Source: an uncultured Chloroflexota bacterium (GTDB taxonomy: Bacteria > Chloroflexota > Dehalococcoidia > UBA2979). Taken from it: a DNA stretch of 15,685 nucleotides. The notes under the pieces were generated by a model. The model did not search any database. It worked only from the letters and a program-made list of their open reading frames with translations, and was not told where the DNA came from. Shown in pieces: positions 5,870 to 12,971 of this stretch. Location of the stretch: NCBI GenBank assembly GCA_902827055.1, contig CADEHD010000018.1:1-15685 (forward strand), in the 5' to 3' direction. Position 1 is the stretch's first letter, and the number at the start of each line of letters is the position of its first letter. Position numbers and translations under genes: made by a program.

Positions 5870-8128
5870 CTACTGCGGCTGCGGCGTCGTCAGCGCGCGG
5901 AGGTAGTTCACCAGGTCCCAGCGTTGCTCCTCGGACAGCCGCGACTCATAGGCGGACATGGCGGTGCCCGGGAACCCCTTCGAGATGAAGATGAACGCCT
6001 GCCCGTCCGGGTGCAGCGGCATGTGCACGTCCAGCGAGGCGGGTCGCGGCGTCAGGGTCTCCGCAACCGGGCCGTCGCCACGGCCGGTCGGACCGTGGCA
6101 GCTGACGCAGTTCTCCTCGAAGAGCGCCTTGCCTCGAGCGACGGAGGCGGCGTCGGGCGGTACCGGGTTCAACGGGAAGCCGGCCTCGTTCGCGCTGTGG
6201 GTTTCTCCCGACACCCACAGCATCAGGCCAGCGCCCATCGCGAGCGCGCCCGCCGCACGCATCGACGAGCCGCGACGGCGACCCTGCTTCACGAGCAGGC
6301 CACCGCCGAACATGACGAGCGTGAACGCGGCGAGCGCGTTCAGTGTGAGCTGGGGCGCGGGCGACGAGAACGGGCTCGCGGCGGCCTTCGACTCGGGTGC
6401 TTCTGTGATGGGCACCGAGTAGGCCGCGACGACATCGTCCTGGCCGGCGCGCTGCACCTCGACGCGGACTTCCCACCCCTTCGCGAGGCTGAAGAAGCCC
6501 TCCCGGGCGACGAACACGCCGTTGCCCTGCGGCTGCGCATCGATCTGCTGGCCGCCGTCGAAGGCGCTGGCGGAGAGGGTGAGTCGGACTCGGGTGATCT
6601 CGCCCGGGTCGGACCCATCCGGGCGGTAGACGTGGACCCGAAGCTGGTTCGCGCCGAGGCGTGCCGGGGACACCTGCAGGTGCGCGGTGAGGGCGCCGGC
6701 GGGGCGGATCGCGTTGTAGTCGCTGAGCGTACCGGCGGTCGCGGCGGCCACCGGGCTCGCGAGGCCTCGGGGCGTGGGTGTCTGCCCGAGGACGGCCACG
6801 GTCAGCATCACGGCGACGGCGATGCCCGCCTCGATGGGCACGAGGCGGCGCAGGGTGGCGTGCGCGGCGCGCGCCGACTCGCCGCTGCCGGTGCGTCGCT
6901 GGAGGGCGCGCCGGTTGAGCAGGGCGACGCCGAGCGCGAGCAGGATGACGCCCAGCTTGATGAGGAGCCACCGCCCGTAGTTCGTGGAGACGAGGGCGCT
7001 CGCGGTCGGGAGTTCGCCGAAGCCTCGGAGCACGCCCGTGAAGGTGAGCACGAAGATCGAGTAGGCCGCCACGCTCGAGAACGGAACGAGCCAGCGCCGC
7101 ACGAGCGCCTCGGTGTGTGCCTGCCCCCGGCTCCGGCCGCGCACCAGCAGGAGTGCGATGGCGATCAGGCCGCCCACCCAGACGGCGGCGGTGATGAAGT
7201 GCACGAGGTCGAACAGGATCGCCCAGGCGCGTCCCGGTGCGGCGGCGGCGTGACTCAGGGCGGTGATCGTCGCGATGCCCTCGCCCGCGAGCAGGGGCAA
7301 GGCGAAACCGAGCCAGCGCTGGGCTCGATCGCCGGTGCGCTGAGCGCGCACCCACGCTACCGCGAGGACGAGTGCGATCAGTCCAACCTCGGCGGTGCGG
7401 GCGAGCCACCAGACGCCGAACCGCGTCTCGCGCAGCACGCGGAGCGGCGGCGCATCGAGGGCGGCGGACTGGTCGACCAGCGCCAGCACGGCCCCCCCGA
7501 CGAGCAGCGGGAGGGCCGCGACGGCGATGCGGCGGAACAACGCCGCGGCATCTCGGGCAAGCGCGTCGTACTCGCCGCCTCGCCAGCTGCGGTCGAGGAG
7601 CACGAGCAGCGCTCCACCGACGAGGATGGAGAATCCAAGGAACGTGAGGAGGCGGGCGGTGATCAGCGCCGCGGTGGAGCCGCGCTCGAGGTCCGCGGAG
7701 TAGGCCGTGCCCGCCGGGACCGATCCGTCCGAGTTCAAGACGGTGAACGCGAACGTGCCCGTCCACTCGTGGCCGTCGAACTGCGACAGCGACCGGTATG
7801 CCACGGTGTACACGCCCGGCGGCAGACGTCGCGGCAGCCCGGTCAGGTGGTACGGGTCGGCCGGGTCGACCTCCAGCGCGTCGACCTGCCGCGGGCGCCC
7901 CTGCGTATCGAGGACCTCGAAGGTGCTGAAGCCAGACTCGAGCGGCTCGGAGAACCAGAGTTCGATCGAGGCAGGTGACTGCTCGACGCGCGACTCGGGC
8001 GCCGGGGCGGACCGCACCAGGACGGCGTGGGCCGCCACGGGCGGCGCGGGTGCCAGCGTCGCCGCGACCAGCACTCCGACGAGCAGCGTCAGCGCGACGA
8101 GTGCACGTGGTTGGGCGCGACGGGTCAC
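5870..8128 (-). CDS. CopC-CopD-beta-domain-cytochrome c fusion, copper-related membrane protein, 752 aa
   Basis: A four-part fusion. Residues 1-33 are a Sec signal. Residues 34-130 are a CopC cupredoxin-like domain: the mature N-terminus would be His34 (VAA|HAVLV), the usual Cu(II) ligand, with Asp118 and His120 of FDGHEWTG as further ligands. Residues 153-450 are an eight-helix CopD domain with conserved His293 (LSHAA) and His310 (FDLVHF). Residues about 470-578 form an extracytoplasmic beta domain resembling YtkA/FixH-like modules, followed by two more hydrophobic segments (about 593-614 and 622-639). The C-terminus is a class I cytochrome c with CVSCH (674-678) and likely axial Met724 (GTAMSAY). 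GTG 8128 is the start: GAGGAG at 8134-8139 is 5 nt away and the codon overlaps the upstream stop as GTGA. CopC-CopD proteins such as YcnJ import copper; the fused heme domain suggests coupling to periplasmic electron transfer or to oxidase maturation. Confidence 0.88.
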   Translation of the reverse strand: MTRRAQPRALVALTLLVGVLVAATLAPAPPVAAHAVLVRSAPAPESRVEQSPASIELWFSEPLESGFSTFEVLDTQGRPRQVDALEVDPADPYHLTGLPRRLPPGVYTVAYRSLSQFDGHEWTGTFAFTVLNSDGSVPAGTAYSADLERGSTAALITARLLTFLGFSILVGGALLVLLDRSWRGGEYDALARDAAALFRRIAVAALPLLVGGAVLALVDQSAALDAPPLRVLRETRFGVWWLARTAEVGLIALVLAVAWVRAQRTGDRAQRWLGFALPLLAGEGIATITALSHAAAAPGRAWAILFDLVHFITAAVWVGGLIAIALLLVRGRSRGQAHTEALVRRWLVPFSSVAAYSIFVLTFTGVLRGFGELPTASALVSTNYGRWLLIKLGVILLALGVALLNRRALQRRTGSGESARAAHATLRRLVPIEAGIAVAVMLTVAVLGQTPTPRGLASPVAAATAGTLSDYNAIRPAGALTAHLQVSPARLGANQLRVHVYRPDGSDPGEITRVRLTLSASAFDGGQQIDAQPQGNGVFVAREGFFSLAKGWEVRVEVQRAGQDDVVAAYSVPITEAPESKAAASPFSSPAPQLTLNALAAFTLVMFGGGLLVKQGRRRGSSMRAAGALAMGAGLMLWVSGETHSANEAGFPLNPVPPDAASVARGKALFEENCVSCHGPTGRGDGPVAETLTPRPASLDVHMPLHPDGQAFIFISKGFPGTAMSAYESRLSEEQRWDLVNYLRALTTPQPQ

Positions 8129-8706
8129 GGCTGCTCCTCGAAGGGGGTGCGCGCGGCCCAGGTGAACAGCAGCGCGCTGAGCACGGCCGCGGACACCGCG
8201 ATCGCGATCCACGACATCGATGCTGCGCGCCCACCCGCCAGCGCGGAGGGGCTGCGGGACTCATCCGCGGGCGGACTTGATGACCTCGCGGCGGTCGGTT
8301 CCGGCTCGGGCGCGGTGGGGTCCACGGTGAAGCTGAACGCGCCCTGCGCGGTGTCGCCGTCGATAGCTGACAACGACGCCCACTCGACGCGGTACGTGCC
8401 GGGACCGAGCGGCTCGAGCAGGGTCACCGACAGTTGCGTTCGGTCGCCACCATCGATGGCCGCTTGGCCGTCGTCCATCCGCCGCCCGTCCTCGGCGAGC
8501 ACGGTGAGGGTGTTCGCGCCGGCGCGGCGGAACAGCTCCTGCGTGAACCACACGTCGATGCGGGCGGGCGCCCTCGGAATGCGCGCGTTCGCGGCCGGAA
8601 CGGAGCGCGCGTACTCCGAGTGCGCCCCGGCCACGGTCGCCCCGGCGAGTGCCAGGGCGACCGCGACCGGGATCAGCAGTGCGAGGCGGCTGGCGCGATA
8701 GCGCAC
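8125..8706 (-). CDS. copC: CopC-domain copper-binding protein with C-terminal anchor, 193 aa
   Basis: A periplasmic CopC-fold protein. Residues 1-28 are a signal peptide ending ATVAGA, leaving His29 as the mature N-terminus, as in CopC. Residues 29-128 are the seven-strand beta domain, closing with SAIDGDTAQGAFSFTV. CopC proteins normally read DGHxxxG here, giving Asp and His ligands to Cu(II); this one has Asp118 in place of that His, so its site is altered. A Pro/Glu/Ser-rich linker (131-155) leads to one membrane helix (about 164-184) and a short cytoplasmic tail. The start is GTG 8706, with TAGGA overlapping the stop of the upstream gene (gap 9 bp). Its stop overlaps the start of the CopC-CopD fusion by 4 bp. 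It is thus translationally coupled on both sides, and likely passes copper to the fusion. Confidence 0.87.
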   Translation of the reverse strand: MRYRASRLALLIPVAVALALAGATVAGAHSEYARSVPAANARIPRAPARIDVWFTQELFRRAGANTLTVLAEDGRRMDDGQAAIDGGDRTQLSVTLLEPLGPGTYRVEWASLSAIDGDTAQGAFSFTVDPTAPEPEPTAARSSSPPADESRSPSALAGGRAASMSWIAIAVSAAVLSALLFTWAARTPFEEQP

Positions 8707-8715
8707 CGTCTGGTC

Positions 8716-9150
8716 CTAGTGCCCGTCGTTGTGCTTCGTCGCGAGTCCAGCCTTCGTCGCGAGGTAGCTGTAGGCCTCGTGACTGAGCTCGTGCTGCGCC
8801 TCGTGGACGGCCTTGGCGGGCGCGACTGCGCCGGGCGTGTCGTCCTTCTCGAGGGCTTCCTGGAGCTTGCCCGCAGAGTCGACGAAGGCCGTCGCCATGG
8901 GCTTGAGCTCCTTGGGCCACGTTGTGGCGGCGACGGCGATACGGGCGTTCTTCGTCTTGCCGAGCCACGAGGCCTCGAGCTTCTGCGGCGTGGCGCGCAG
9001 GCCCTCGTCGATGTCGTGGAACCCGACCGAGTCCATGATGTTCAGCGCTGCGAGCAACTCGCTATTCGACGAGGCACTCGCGGTGGTGCAGCCAGAGAGC
9101 ATGAGGGCGGATACAGCGATCAGCCCTCCGAGCCAACCCAGGCGTCGCAT
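8716..9150 (-). CDS. His-rich lipoprotein in copper operon, 144 aa
   Basis: I do not recognise a named family. Residues 1-20 form a lipoprotein signal with a clear lipobox LSGC (Cys21). The mature part is nearly all helical, probably a small helix bundle. One helix places His116, His120 and His124 (HEAQHELSH) on one face, and the tail ends KHNDGH with His140 and His144; FHDIDEG around His45 and Met39/Met85 could add ligands. Such spacing suggests binding of copper or heme at the outer face of the membrane, an inference strengthened by its position directly before CopC. ATG 9150 has a GGGAG ribosome site at good spacing. The gene follows the His/Cys-rich membrane protein by 50 bp and precedes copC by 9 bp, so it belongs to the same transcript. 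Confidence 0.75.
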   Translation of the reverse strand: MRRLGWLGGLIAVSALMLSGCTTASASSNSELLAALNIMDSVGFHDIDEGLRATPQKLEASWLGKTKNARIAVAATTWPKELKPMATAFVDSAGKLQEALEKDDTPGAVAPAKAVHEAQHELSHEAYSYLATKAGLATKHNDGH

Positions 9151-9200
9151 CGTGCGACTCCCTTCCCTACGTGCGCGTGCAGGTGAAACCGGGCGGGTGG

Positions 9201-9596
9201 TCAGCGCGCGTGTCGAGGTGGCGGCGTGATCGGCGAGGCGGCGTGGGCCGCGAGCGGGGCGTCATTGAGGAGTACGCGCTCGCCCTGGCCGCTCTCCGGG
9301 CTGGCGATGGCTGACTCGAGCGCCGGTGCCGGGACCGGTGCCGTCGAGCCACCGTCGCTGCACCCGTCGACGCCCGTGTGGCAGTGCTGCTCGTGCGTTC
9401 GATCGAGGGGGGTGTGGGTGTGGGCCGCCTCGGCGACCATCGAGGTGAACGGCGCGCTCATCGCGTCCCAGTGGCCGAGGAACGCGAGCGAGGGGAGCCA
9501 CGCGAGCAGCAGCAGCCATGCGACGCGCTGCACGTGCGAGGGATCGTGTGCCGGGACAGCCAGGCCCATCGCGTCCGGTCTCCGTTCCCCGCTCAT
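9201..9596 (-). CDS. Small His/Cys-rich membrane protein, probable first gene of copper operon, 131 aa
   Basis: The open frame extends upstream into tRNA-Glu(CUC), so an internal start must be used: ATG 9596 (131 aa) or ATG 9569 (122 aa, with GGAG about 10-11 nt before it). No strong ribosome site settles the choice. One membrane helix lies at about residues 24-42 (VAWLLLLAWLPSLAFLGHW). The outside part contains HTHT (59-62), then HEQHCHTGVDGCSDGG with His68, His71, Cys72, His73 and Cys79, a compact metal-ligand cluster. The rest is Ala/Pro-rich and probably disordered. I recall similar HCHxGxxxCSD segments in hypothetical proteins of related bacteria, but that is memory only. Fifty bp separate it from the His-rich lipoprotein. 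It may be a copper sensor, buffer or metal acceptor; the exact role is unknown. Confidence 0.62.
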   Translation of the reverse strand: MSGERRPDAMGLAVPAHDPSHVQRVAWLLLLAWLPSLAFLGHWDAMSAPFTSMVAEAAHTHTPLDRTHEQHCHTGVDGCSDGGSTAPVPAPALESAIASPESGQGERVLLNDAPLAAHAASPITPPPRHAR

Positions 9597-9607
9597 CCAG
9601 CTTAGGC

Positions 9608-9645
9608 GTCGCGCGCTTACGCGACACGGACCGATGGGCATCGGT
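9608..9645. promoter_or_regulatory. Two inverted repeats upstream of copper operon, operator candidates
   Basis: Between tRNA-Glu(CUC) and the copper operon start lie GTCGCG-CGCTTA-CGCGAC (9608-9625; 6-bp arms, 6-nt spacer) and ACCGATG-GG-CATCGGT (9630-9645; 7-bp arms, 2-nt spacer). The 84-bp gap offers no obvious sigma-70 promoter, so these are candidates for a copper-responsive operator or for the tRNA 3' end. Neither matches the CsoR box as I know it. No T-tract follows. Confidence 0.35.
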
Positions 9646-9680
9646 GGCTGCTGACGGGCCGGCGAGCGGTGGCGGGAGGG

Positions 9681-9757
9681 TGGTAGCGCATACGGGATTC
9701 GAACCCGTGATCTCCGCCTTGAGAGGGCGGTGTCCTGGGCCACTAGACGAATGCGCC
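9681..9757 (-). tRNA. trnE: tRNA-Glu (anticodon CUC)
   Basis: The minus strand folds as a full cloverleaf. The acceptor GGCGCAU pairs with AUGCGCU (one G-U at the 1-72 pair), discriminator A, and CCA is encoded (9681-9683). The anticodon stem CCGCC/GGCGG closes the loop CUCUCAA, giving anticodon CUC for GAG codons. The T arm has GGGUUCGAAUCCC. D-arm sequence UCGUCUAGUGGCCCAGGA is typical of tRNA-Glu. The 77-nt length includes CCA. It lies upstream of, and on the same strand as, the copper operon. Confidence 0.96.
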
Positions 9758-9775
9758 TCGACCGTCCCCTTAGGC

Positions 9776-9801
9776 TAGCAAGCGTCCGAGGTCCGGCTCA
9801 A
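9776..9801 (-). promoter_or_regulatory. Likely tRNA-Glu(CUC) promoter with shared 11-mer
   Basis: Minus strand: TTGAGC (9796-9801), an 18-bp spacer, then TAGCCT (9772-9777) about 14 nt before the tRNA 5' end. The 11-mer GACGCTTGCTA (9776-9786) recurs exactly upstream of the other tRNA-Glu gene (13001-13011), overlapping the -10 region of both. Confidence 0.45.
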
Positions 9802-9930
9802 GCGGGACCCGCGGGCCGTTGCCGCTGGCGGGCCTCGAGTCTAGCGTGTGATGACGAATGGGTATCGAGCCTCCGCGGCTGTGCGGTCCGTCGCGGCCCG
9901 GCACGGGGGCGCCATCGCGAGGGGCAGGGC

Positions 9931-10344
9931 GTGCGCGCGAGCCTCACCAACCCGCGGCTGTTCATCCTCAAGACGCTCAGTGTGTTCGCGCTCTCGCTGG
10001 CGCTCGTGCCCCTGGTGGCGATGAAGCAGCAGTTCCCGGCCGTCCTCTACGCAGGCGGCCTGGTGGCGCTGCACATCGTGGTGCTGCTGGTCTACGTCTA
10101 TCGCGTGCGGTTCCGCGACCTCGACGCCGATCGGCGGTCGCTCATCGCGCGGGTAGTTGCGCTCGCCGTCGTGAGCTACCTGCTGTTCGCGGCGTCCAGT
10201 TTTGAGGCCGGGACGCCGCTCATGCCGATGACGCTCCAGATGCTGGGCGTGTCCGCGCTGCACACCATCATCCTCGCGCTACTCATGGTGCGCGTGGAGC
10301 CGGGCGCCGCGGCCGAGTCGGAGCGCTCTCCCGCGTCGCGCTAG
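9931..10344 (+). CDS. Four-helix integral membrane protein, unknown function, 137 aa
   Basis: I do not recognise a family. The start is GTG 9931, chosen because GAGGGG (9919-9924) sits 6 nt before it; extension upstream would run into the tRNA gene and adds Arg/Gly-rich noise. Four hydrophobic helices are visible at about residues 10-31, 37-58, 69-88 and 100-121, joined by short loops. A basic and acidic loop, YRVRFRDLDADRRS (57-70), between helices 2 and 3 is probably cytoplasmic. The C-terminal 15 residues are polar. There is no signal peptide and no conserved catalytic motif. Its stop lies only 4 bp from the stop of the convergent epimerase-like gene, with no terminator hairpin between them, so the transcripts must overlap. 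Possible roles, none supported: accessory subunit or small regulator of a membrane complex. Confidence 0.68.
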   Translation: MRASLTNPRLFILKTLSVFALSLALVPLVAMKQQFPAVLYAGGLVALHIVVLLVYVYRVRFRDLDADRRSLIARVVALAVVSYLLFAASSFEAGTPLMPMTLQMLGVSALHTIILALLMVRVEPGAAAESERSPASR

Positions 10345-10348
10345 TCGG

Positions 10349-11116
10349 TTAGTCCGCTGCTCCCCGCGGAGCTCGCAGTCGGACGCTCGCGGTGGTCCCA
10401 AATAGACGAGGCACCACGACTCCCGCGCGGGCGTACACGCCCGTCGGCCAGCCGATGTCGGCCAGCCAGACCTCGCCCGCATCGGCGCCGATCAGTCCCT
10501 GCGCGGGCAGTCCAAGGGCGAGCGTGCGCGCGGGGCGGACGACCGCTCCGGGAGCCTCGCCGTTGTCGGGGTCGATGCCGGAGGGCACGTCCACGCTCAG
10601 GACGGGGCCGGTGGCGGCACCCGTGGCGCGCACGAGGCCCATCGCGGCGATGCGCGGGGCGCCCTCGATCCCGCGCCCGAGCACGGCGTCGATAACGAGG
10701 TCGAAGGTCGCCACGTCGAAGGCGGCGCTGAACGGCAGCACACGCGCGGGCGTCTCACCCAGGACGACGAGTTGCTGGCCCAGGGGCCCTGCCGCCTCGG
10801 CGGGTCGCCGCGCGGTCACAACGACCACCTCGATGCCCCGGTTGGCGAGGTAGCGCGCGGCGGCGACGCCGACGGCCCCCGTGCCCCCCGGCCCCGCGAG
10901 CACAATCGGCCGCGACTCGGGGGCGCGCGGGCCCAGCATGTCGAGCGCGGCGAGGGCCACCTGGAACCCGGCGACCTCGATGGTCTGGCGGGTGGACGGC
11001 CCGGTGTCGGCGTCCGCGACGCGCGTCACCTCGCGCCACTGCCCGCGAGTGAGCGTCGGCACGGAGCGCCCGCCGGGATCGCGGAACCACGCGGTCGGGT
11101 CCGTTCTCGCAGCCAT
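10349..11116 (-). CDS. YjeF_N (NAD(P)HX epimerase-like) protein with degenerate signature, 255 aa
   Basis: The fold is that of the NnrE/AIBP family, which epimerises damaged NAD(P)HX. TIEVAGFQVALAAL (45-58) matches the LMExAG helix. GPGGTGAVGVAAARYL (75-90) takes the place of the family's GxGNNGGDGxxxAR loop, so the NNGGD residues are absent. IDAVLGRGIEGAPR (142-155) and SVDVPSGIDPDNG (174-186) are conserved, with the DxPSGxD Asp residues. The family Lys in GAPKxG is replaced (LGLPAQGL, 201-208). The NnrD dehydratase half is missing, which is normal for stand-alone NnrE. ATG 11116 follows GAGGG at close spacing. It may be an epimerase with altered chemistry or a ligand-binding relative like yeast Edc3 YjeF_N. 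It is divergent from the acyl-CoA synthetase, 101 bp away start to start. Confidence 0.8.
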   Translation of the reverse strand: MAARTDPTAWFRDPGGRSVPTLTRGQWREVTRVADADTGPSTRQTIEVAGFQVALAALDMLGPRAPESRPIVLAGPGGTGAVGVAAARYLANRGIEVVVVTARRPAEAAGPLGQQLVVLGETPARVLPFSAAFDVATFDLVIDAVLGRGIEGAPRIAAMGLVRATGAATGPVLSVDVPSGIDPDNGEAPGAVVRPARTLALGLPAQGLIGADAGEVWLADIGWPTGVYARAGVVVPRLFGTTASVRLRAPRGAAD

Positions 11117-11134
11117 GGACGCCCTCGCGGAGTT

Positions 11135-11152
11135 TCGAGTATGAGCACTCGA
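11135..11152. promoter_or_regulatory. Operator-like inverted repeat in divergent intergenic region
   Basis: TCGAGT-ATGAGC-ACTCGA: perfect 6-bp arms with a 6-nt spacer, 18 bp in all. It sits between the divergent epimerase-like gene and acyl-CoA synthetase gene, 19-36 nt before the former's ATG, where a repressor dimer could act on both. No regulator gene is adjacent. Confidence 0.3.
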
Positions 11153-11217
11153 CTGGACGGGTGCGTTTGCCCGATCGTACGCGGTGGGCGGACGGTACGC
11201 GGGTGGAGGTGTGGGCG

Positions 11218-12795
11218 ATGGAGAGCCTGGCGGAGCTGGTACACGTGTCGGCGGAGACGTACAGCGACCACATTGCCCTGCGCCTAGAGGCAGCGGCCCC
11301 GGAGGCGTGGACCTACCGTCGCCTGGGGCACGCGGTGGACGCGGTCGCCAGCGACCTGCGCGGGCCCCGGGGGATTCCTCGCGGGGAGCGCGTGCTGGTG
11401 TGGGGTGGCAGTAGCAGCCCTCAGCTCGTCGCCGCGTACCTCGGGTGTCTGCGTGCTGGGATCGTGCTGGTCCCGATCGATCCCCGCAGTGCGCCCGACT
11501 TCGTGCAGCGCGTGGCCGAGCGCACCGAGGCGCGCGCGCTGATCTCCGATGTGCCCGAGGCGTCCGGCGTCCAGGTGCCGGCGTTCATTCGCCTCGACGA
11601 GCTGCCCGACGGCGCGACGCCTCCGACGGAGCCCGCGCTCGCCGATTGGCCGGCGCGGTCAGACCTCGCGGAGGTCGTCTTCACGTCGGGCACGACGGGT
11701 GACCCCAAGGGCGTGATGCTGACACATGGCAACATCCTCGCCTGCGTCACAGCGATCCAGGAGATCCTCCCGCCTGGCGATCACCGATTGCTCTCGTTGC
11801 TGCCGATCTCGCACATGCTGGAGCAGACTCCTGGCCTGTTTGTCATGCTGAGCTACGGCGCTGAGATCACGTACGTCCCCTCGAGGCTCCCCGCCACGAT
11901 CATCGGTGCGATGGCTGAGCGACGACCGACGATGCTGCTCGCGGTCCCGCTGCTCCTCGAGCTGCTGATGCACGGCATCGAGCGCGAGGTGCGGGCGCAG
12001 GGCAAGTGGCGCGTGTGGATGGCGCTGCAGCGCATCGCGACGGTTCTCCCGATCGCCGGTCGCCGGCTCCTCTTCCGGAGCGTGATCGCAAAGTTCGGTG
12101 GGGCCCTCGAGTTCATGTTCTGTGGCGGGGCGCGCCTCGAGCCCGAGCTCGCGCGTGCCTGGGAGCGACTCGGGATCAAGGTGGTCGAGGGCTACGGCGC
12201 CACCGAGTGCTCGCCGCTGCTCGCCGCGAACACGCTCGATCGCCGGATCTTCGGCAGCGTCGGGCGGGCCGTGCGGGGCGTGGAACTCCGCGTCACCGAG
12301 GAAGGCGAGCTGCAGGCGCGCGGCCCGAACGTGACGTCGGGCTACTGGCGCCACCCCGAGGCGACTGCTGCCGCGCTGACCGCGGACGGCTGGTATCGCA
12401 CGGGCGACCTCGCTGAGATTGACGCCGAGGGCAACGTCCGGCTGCACGGGCGCCTGCGCGACATGATCGTGCTGGCGAGCGGGCTCAACGTGTACCCCGA
12501 GGACCTGGAGGCGGCGCTGCGCGAGGAGCCGGAGGTCGCCGACTGCGTGGCGCTCCTCGTCCCGGACGACCAGCGTCGCGAGCGCATCCAGGCCGTGATC
12601 CTGCCCTCGAAGGATGGCGCGGCCCCGAGCGAGTCAGCGCTCGCCGCCGCGGTCCAGCGCGCGAACCGCCGACTCGCGCCGCACCAGCGGATGACGGGCC
12701 ACGTGCGGTGGCCGGACGCAGACTTCCCCCGCACGACCTCGATGAAGGTGCAGCGGAGGCTCGTGCTCCAGCGGCTGCCCGAACTCGGGGGCTAG
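11218..12795 (+). CDS. AMP-forming acyl-CoA synthetase (long-chain fatty acid ligase-like), 525 aa
   Basis: An adenylate-forming (ANL) enzyme that activates a carboxylic acid to acyl-AMP and then acyl-CoA. The motifs, in order, are the P-loop VFTSGTTGDPKG (154-165), LPISHMLEQ (195-203), YGATECSP (326-333), YRTGD with Asp397, GRLRDMI (411-417) at the hinge, and Lys510 in TSMKVQRR as the catalytic lysine. The length of 525 matches stand-alone ligases; no carrier-protein domain or reductase follows. ATG 11218 is chosen because GGAGGT (11205-11210) is 7 nt away; a GTG at 11161 would add 19 Arg-rich residues. No membrane segment is obvious. The closest match by eye is to long-chain fatty-acid CoA ligases, but aryl-acid or medium-chain substrates cannot be excluded. 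It is transcribed alone, divergent from the epimerase-like gene, and ends 100 bp before tRNA-Glu(UUC), which is on the opposite strand. Confidence 0.92.
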   Translation: MESLAELVHVSAETYSDHIALRLEAAAPEAWTYRRLGHAVDAVASDLRGPRGIPRGERVLVWGGSSSPQLVAAYLGCLRAGIVLVPIDPRSAPDFVQRVAERTEARALISDVPEASGVQVPAFIRLDELPDGATPPTEPALADWPARSDLAEVVFTSGTTGDPKGVMLTHGNILACVTAIQEILPPGDHRLLSLLPISHMLEQTPGLFVMLSYGAEITYVPSRLPATIIGAMAERRPTMLLAVPLLLELLMHGIEREVRAQGKWRVWMALQRIATVLPIAGRRLLFRSVIAKFGGALEFMFCGGARLEPELARAWERLGIKVVEGYGATECSPLLAANTLDRRIFGSVGRAVRGVELRVTEEGELQARGPNVTSGYWRHPEATAAALTADGWYRTGDLAEIDAEGNVRLHGRLRDMIVLASGLNVYPEDLEAALREEPEVADCVALLVPDDQRRERIQAVILPSKDGAAPSESALAAAVQRANRRLAPHQRMTGHVRWPDADFPRTTSMKVQRRLVLQRLPELGG

Positions 12796-12895
12796 CCCGA
12801 GGCGAGCGTGCGTCTCGCGAGGAATGGGGTCGGTGGGGCAACACGGCGGGGTAACTCGCGGCCCTCGCATCGCGGGGCCCGGTATCGAGGGGGTG

Positions 12896-12971
12896 TGGTG
12901 CTCCCAACGGGATTCGAACCCGTGTTACAGCCTTGAAAGGGCCGCGTCCTGGGCCTCTAGACGATGGGAGC
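12896..12971 (-). tRNA. trnE: tRNA-Glu (anticodon UUC)
   Basis: The minus strand folds as a cloverleaf. Acceptor GCUCCCA pairs with UGGGAGC, discriminator A, and CCA is encoded (12896-12898). The anticodon stem CGGCC/GGCUG (one G-U) closes the loop CUUUCAA, giving UUC, which reads GAA and GAG. The T arm is GGGUUCGAAUCCC, identical to that of the tRNA-Glu(CUC) in this window. The D arm is close to it (UCGUCUAGAGGCCCAGGA). Length 76 nt with CCA. Confidence 0.96.

Noticed and set aside
5924..8264. Very long open frames (over 680 codons) overlapping the copper fusion gene on both strands
   Set aside because: Their peptides are Arg/Gly/Ala-rich and featureless, while the chosen frame has signal peptide, CopC, CopD and cytochrome c motifs.
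12860..12879. GGCCC/GGGCC hairpin after the acyl-CoA synthetase gene
   Set aside because: Only a 5-bp stem with a 10-nt loop and no T-tract; expected by chance at this GC content.
12896..12971. Possible integration site of a mobile element at the tRNA gene
   Set aside because: There is no integrase, no direct repeat of the tRNA 3' end and no change in composition around it; only the inverted repeat is noted.
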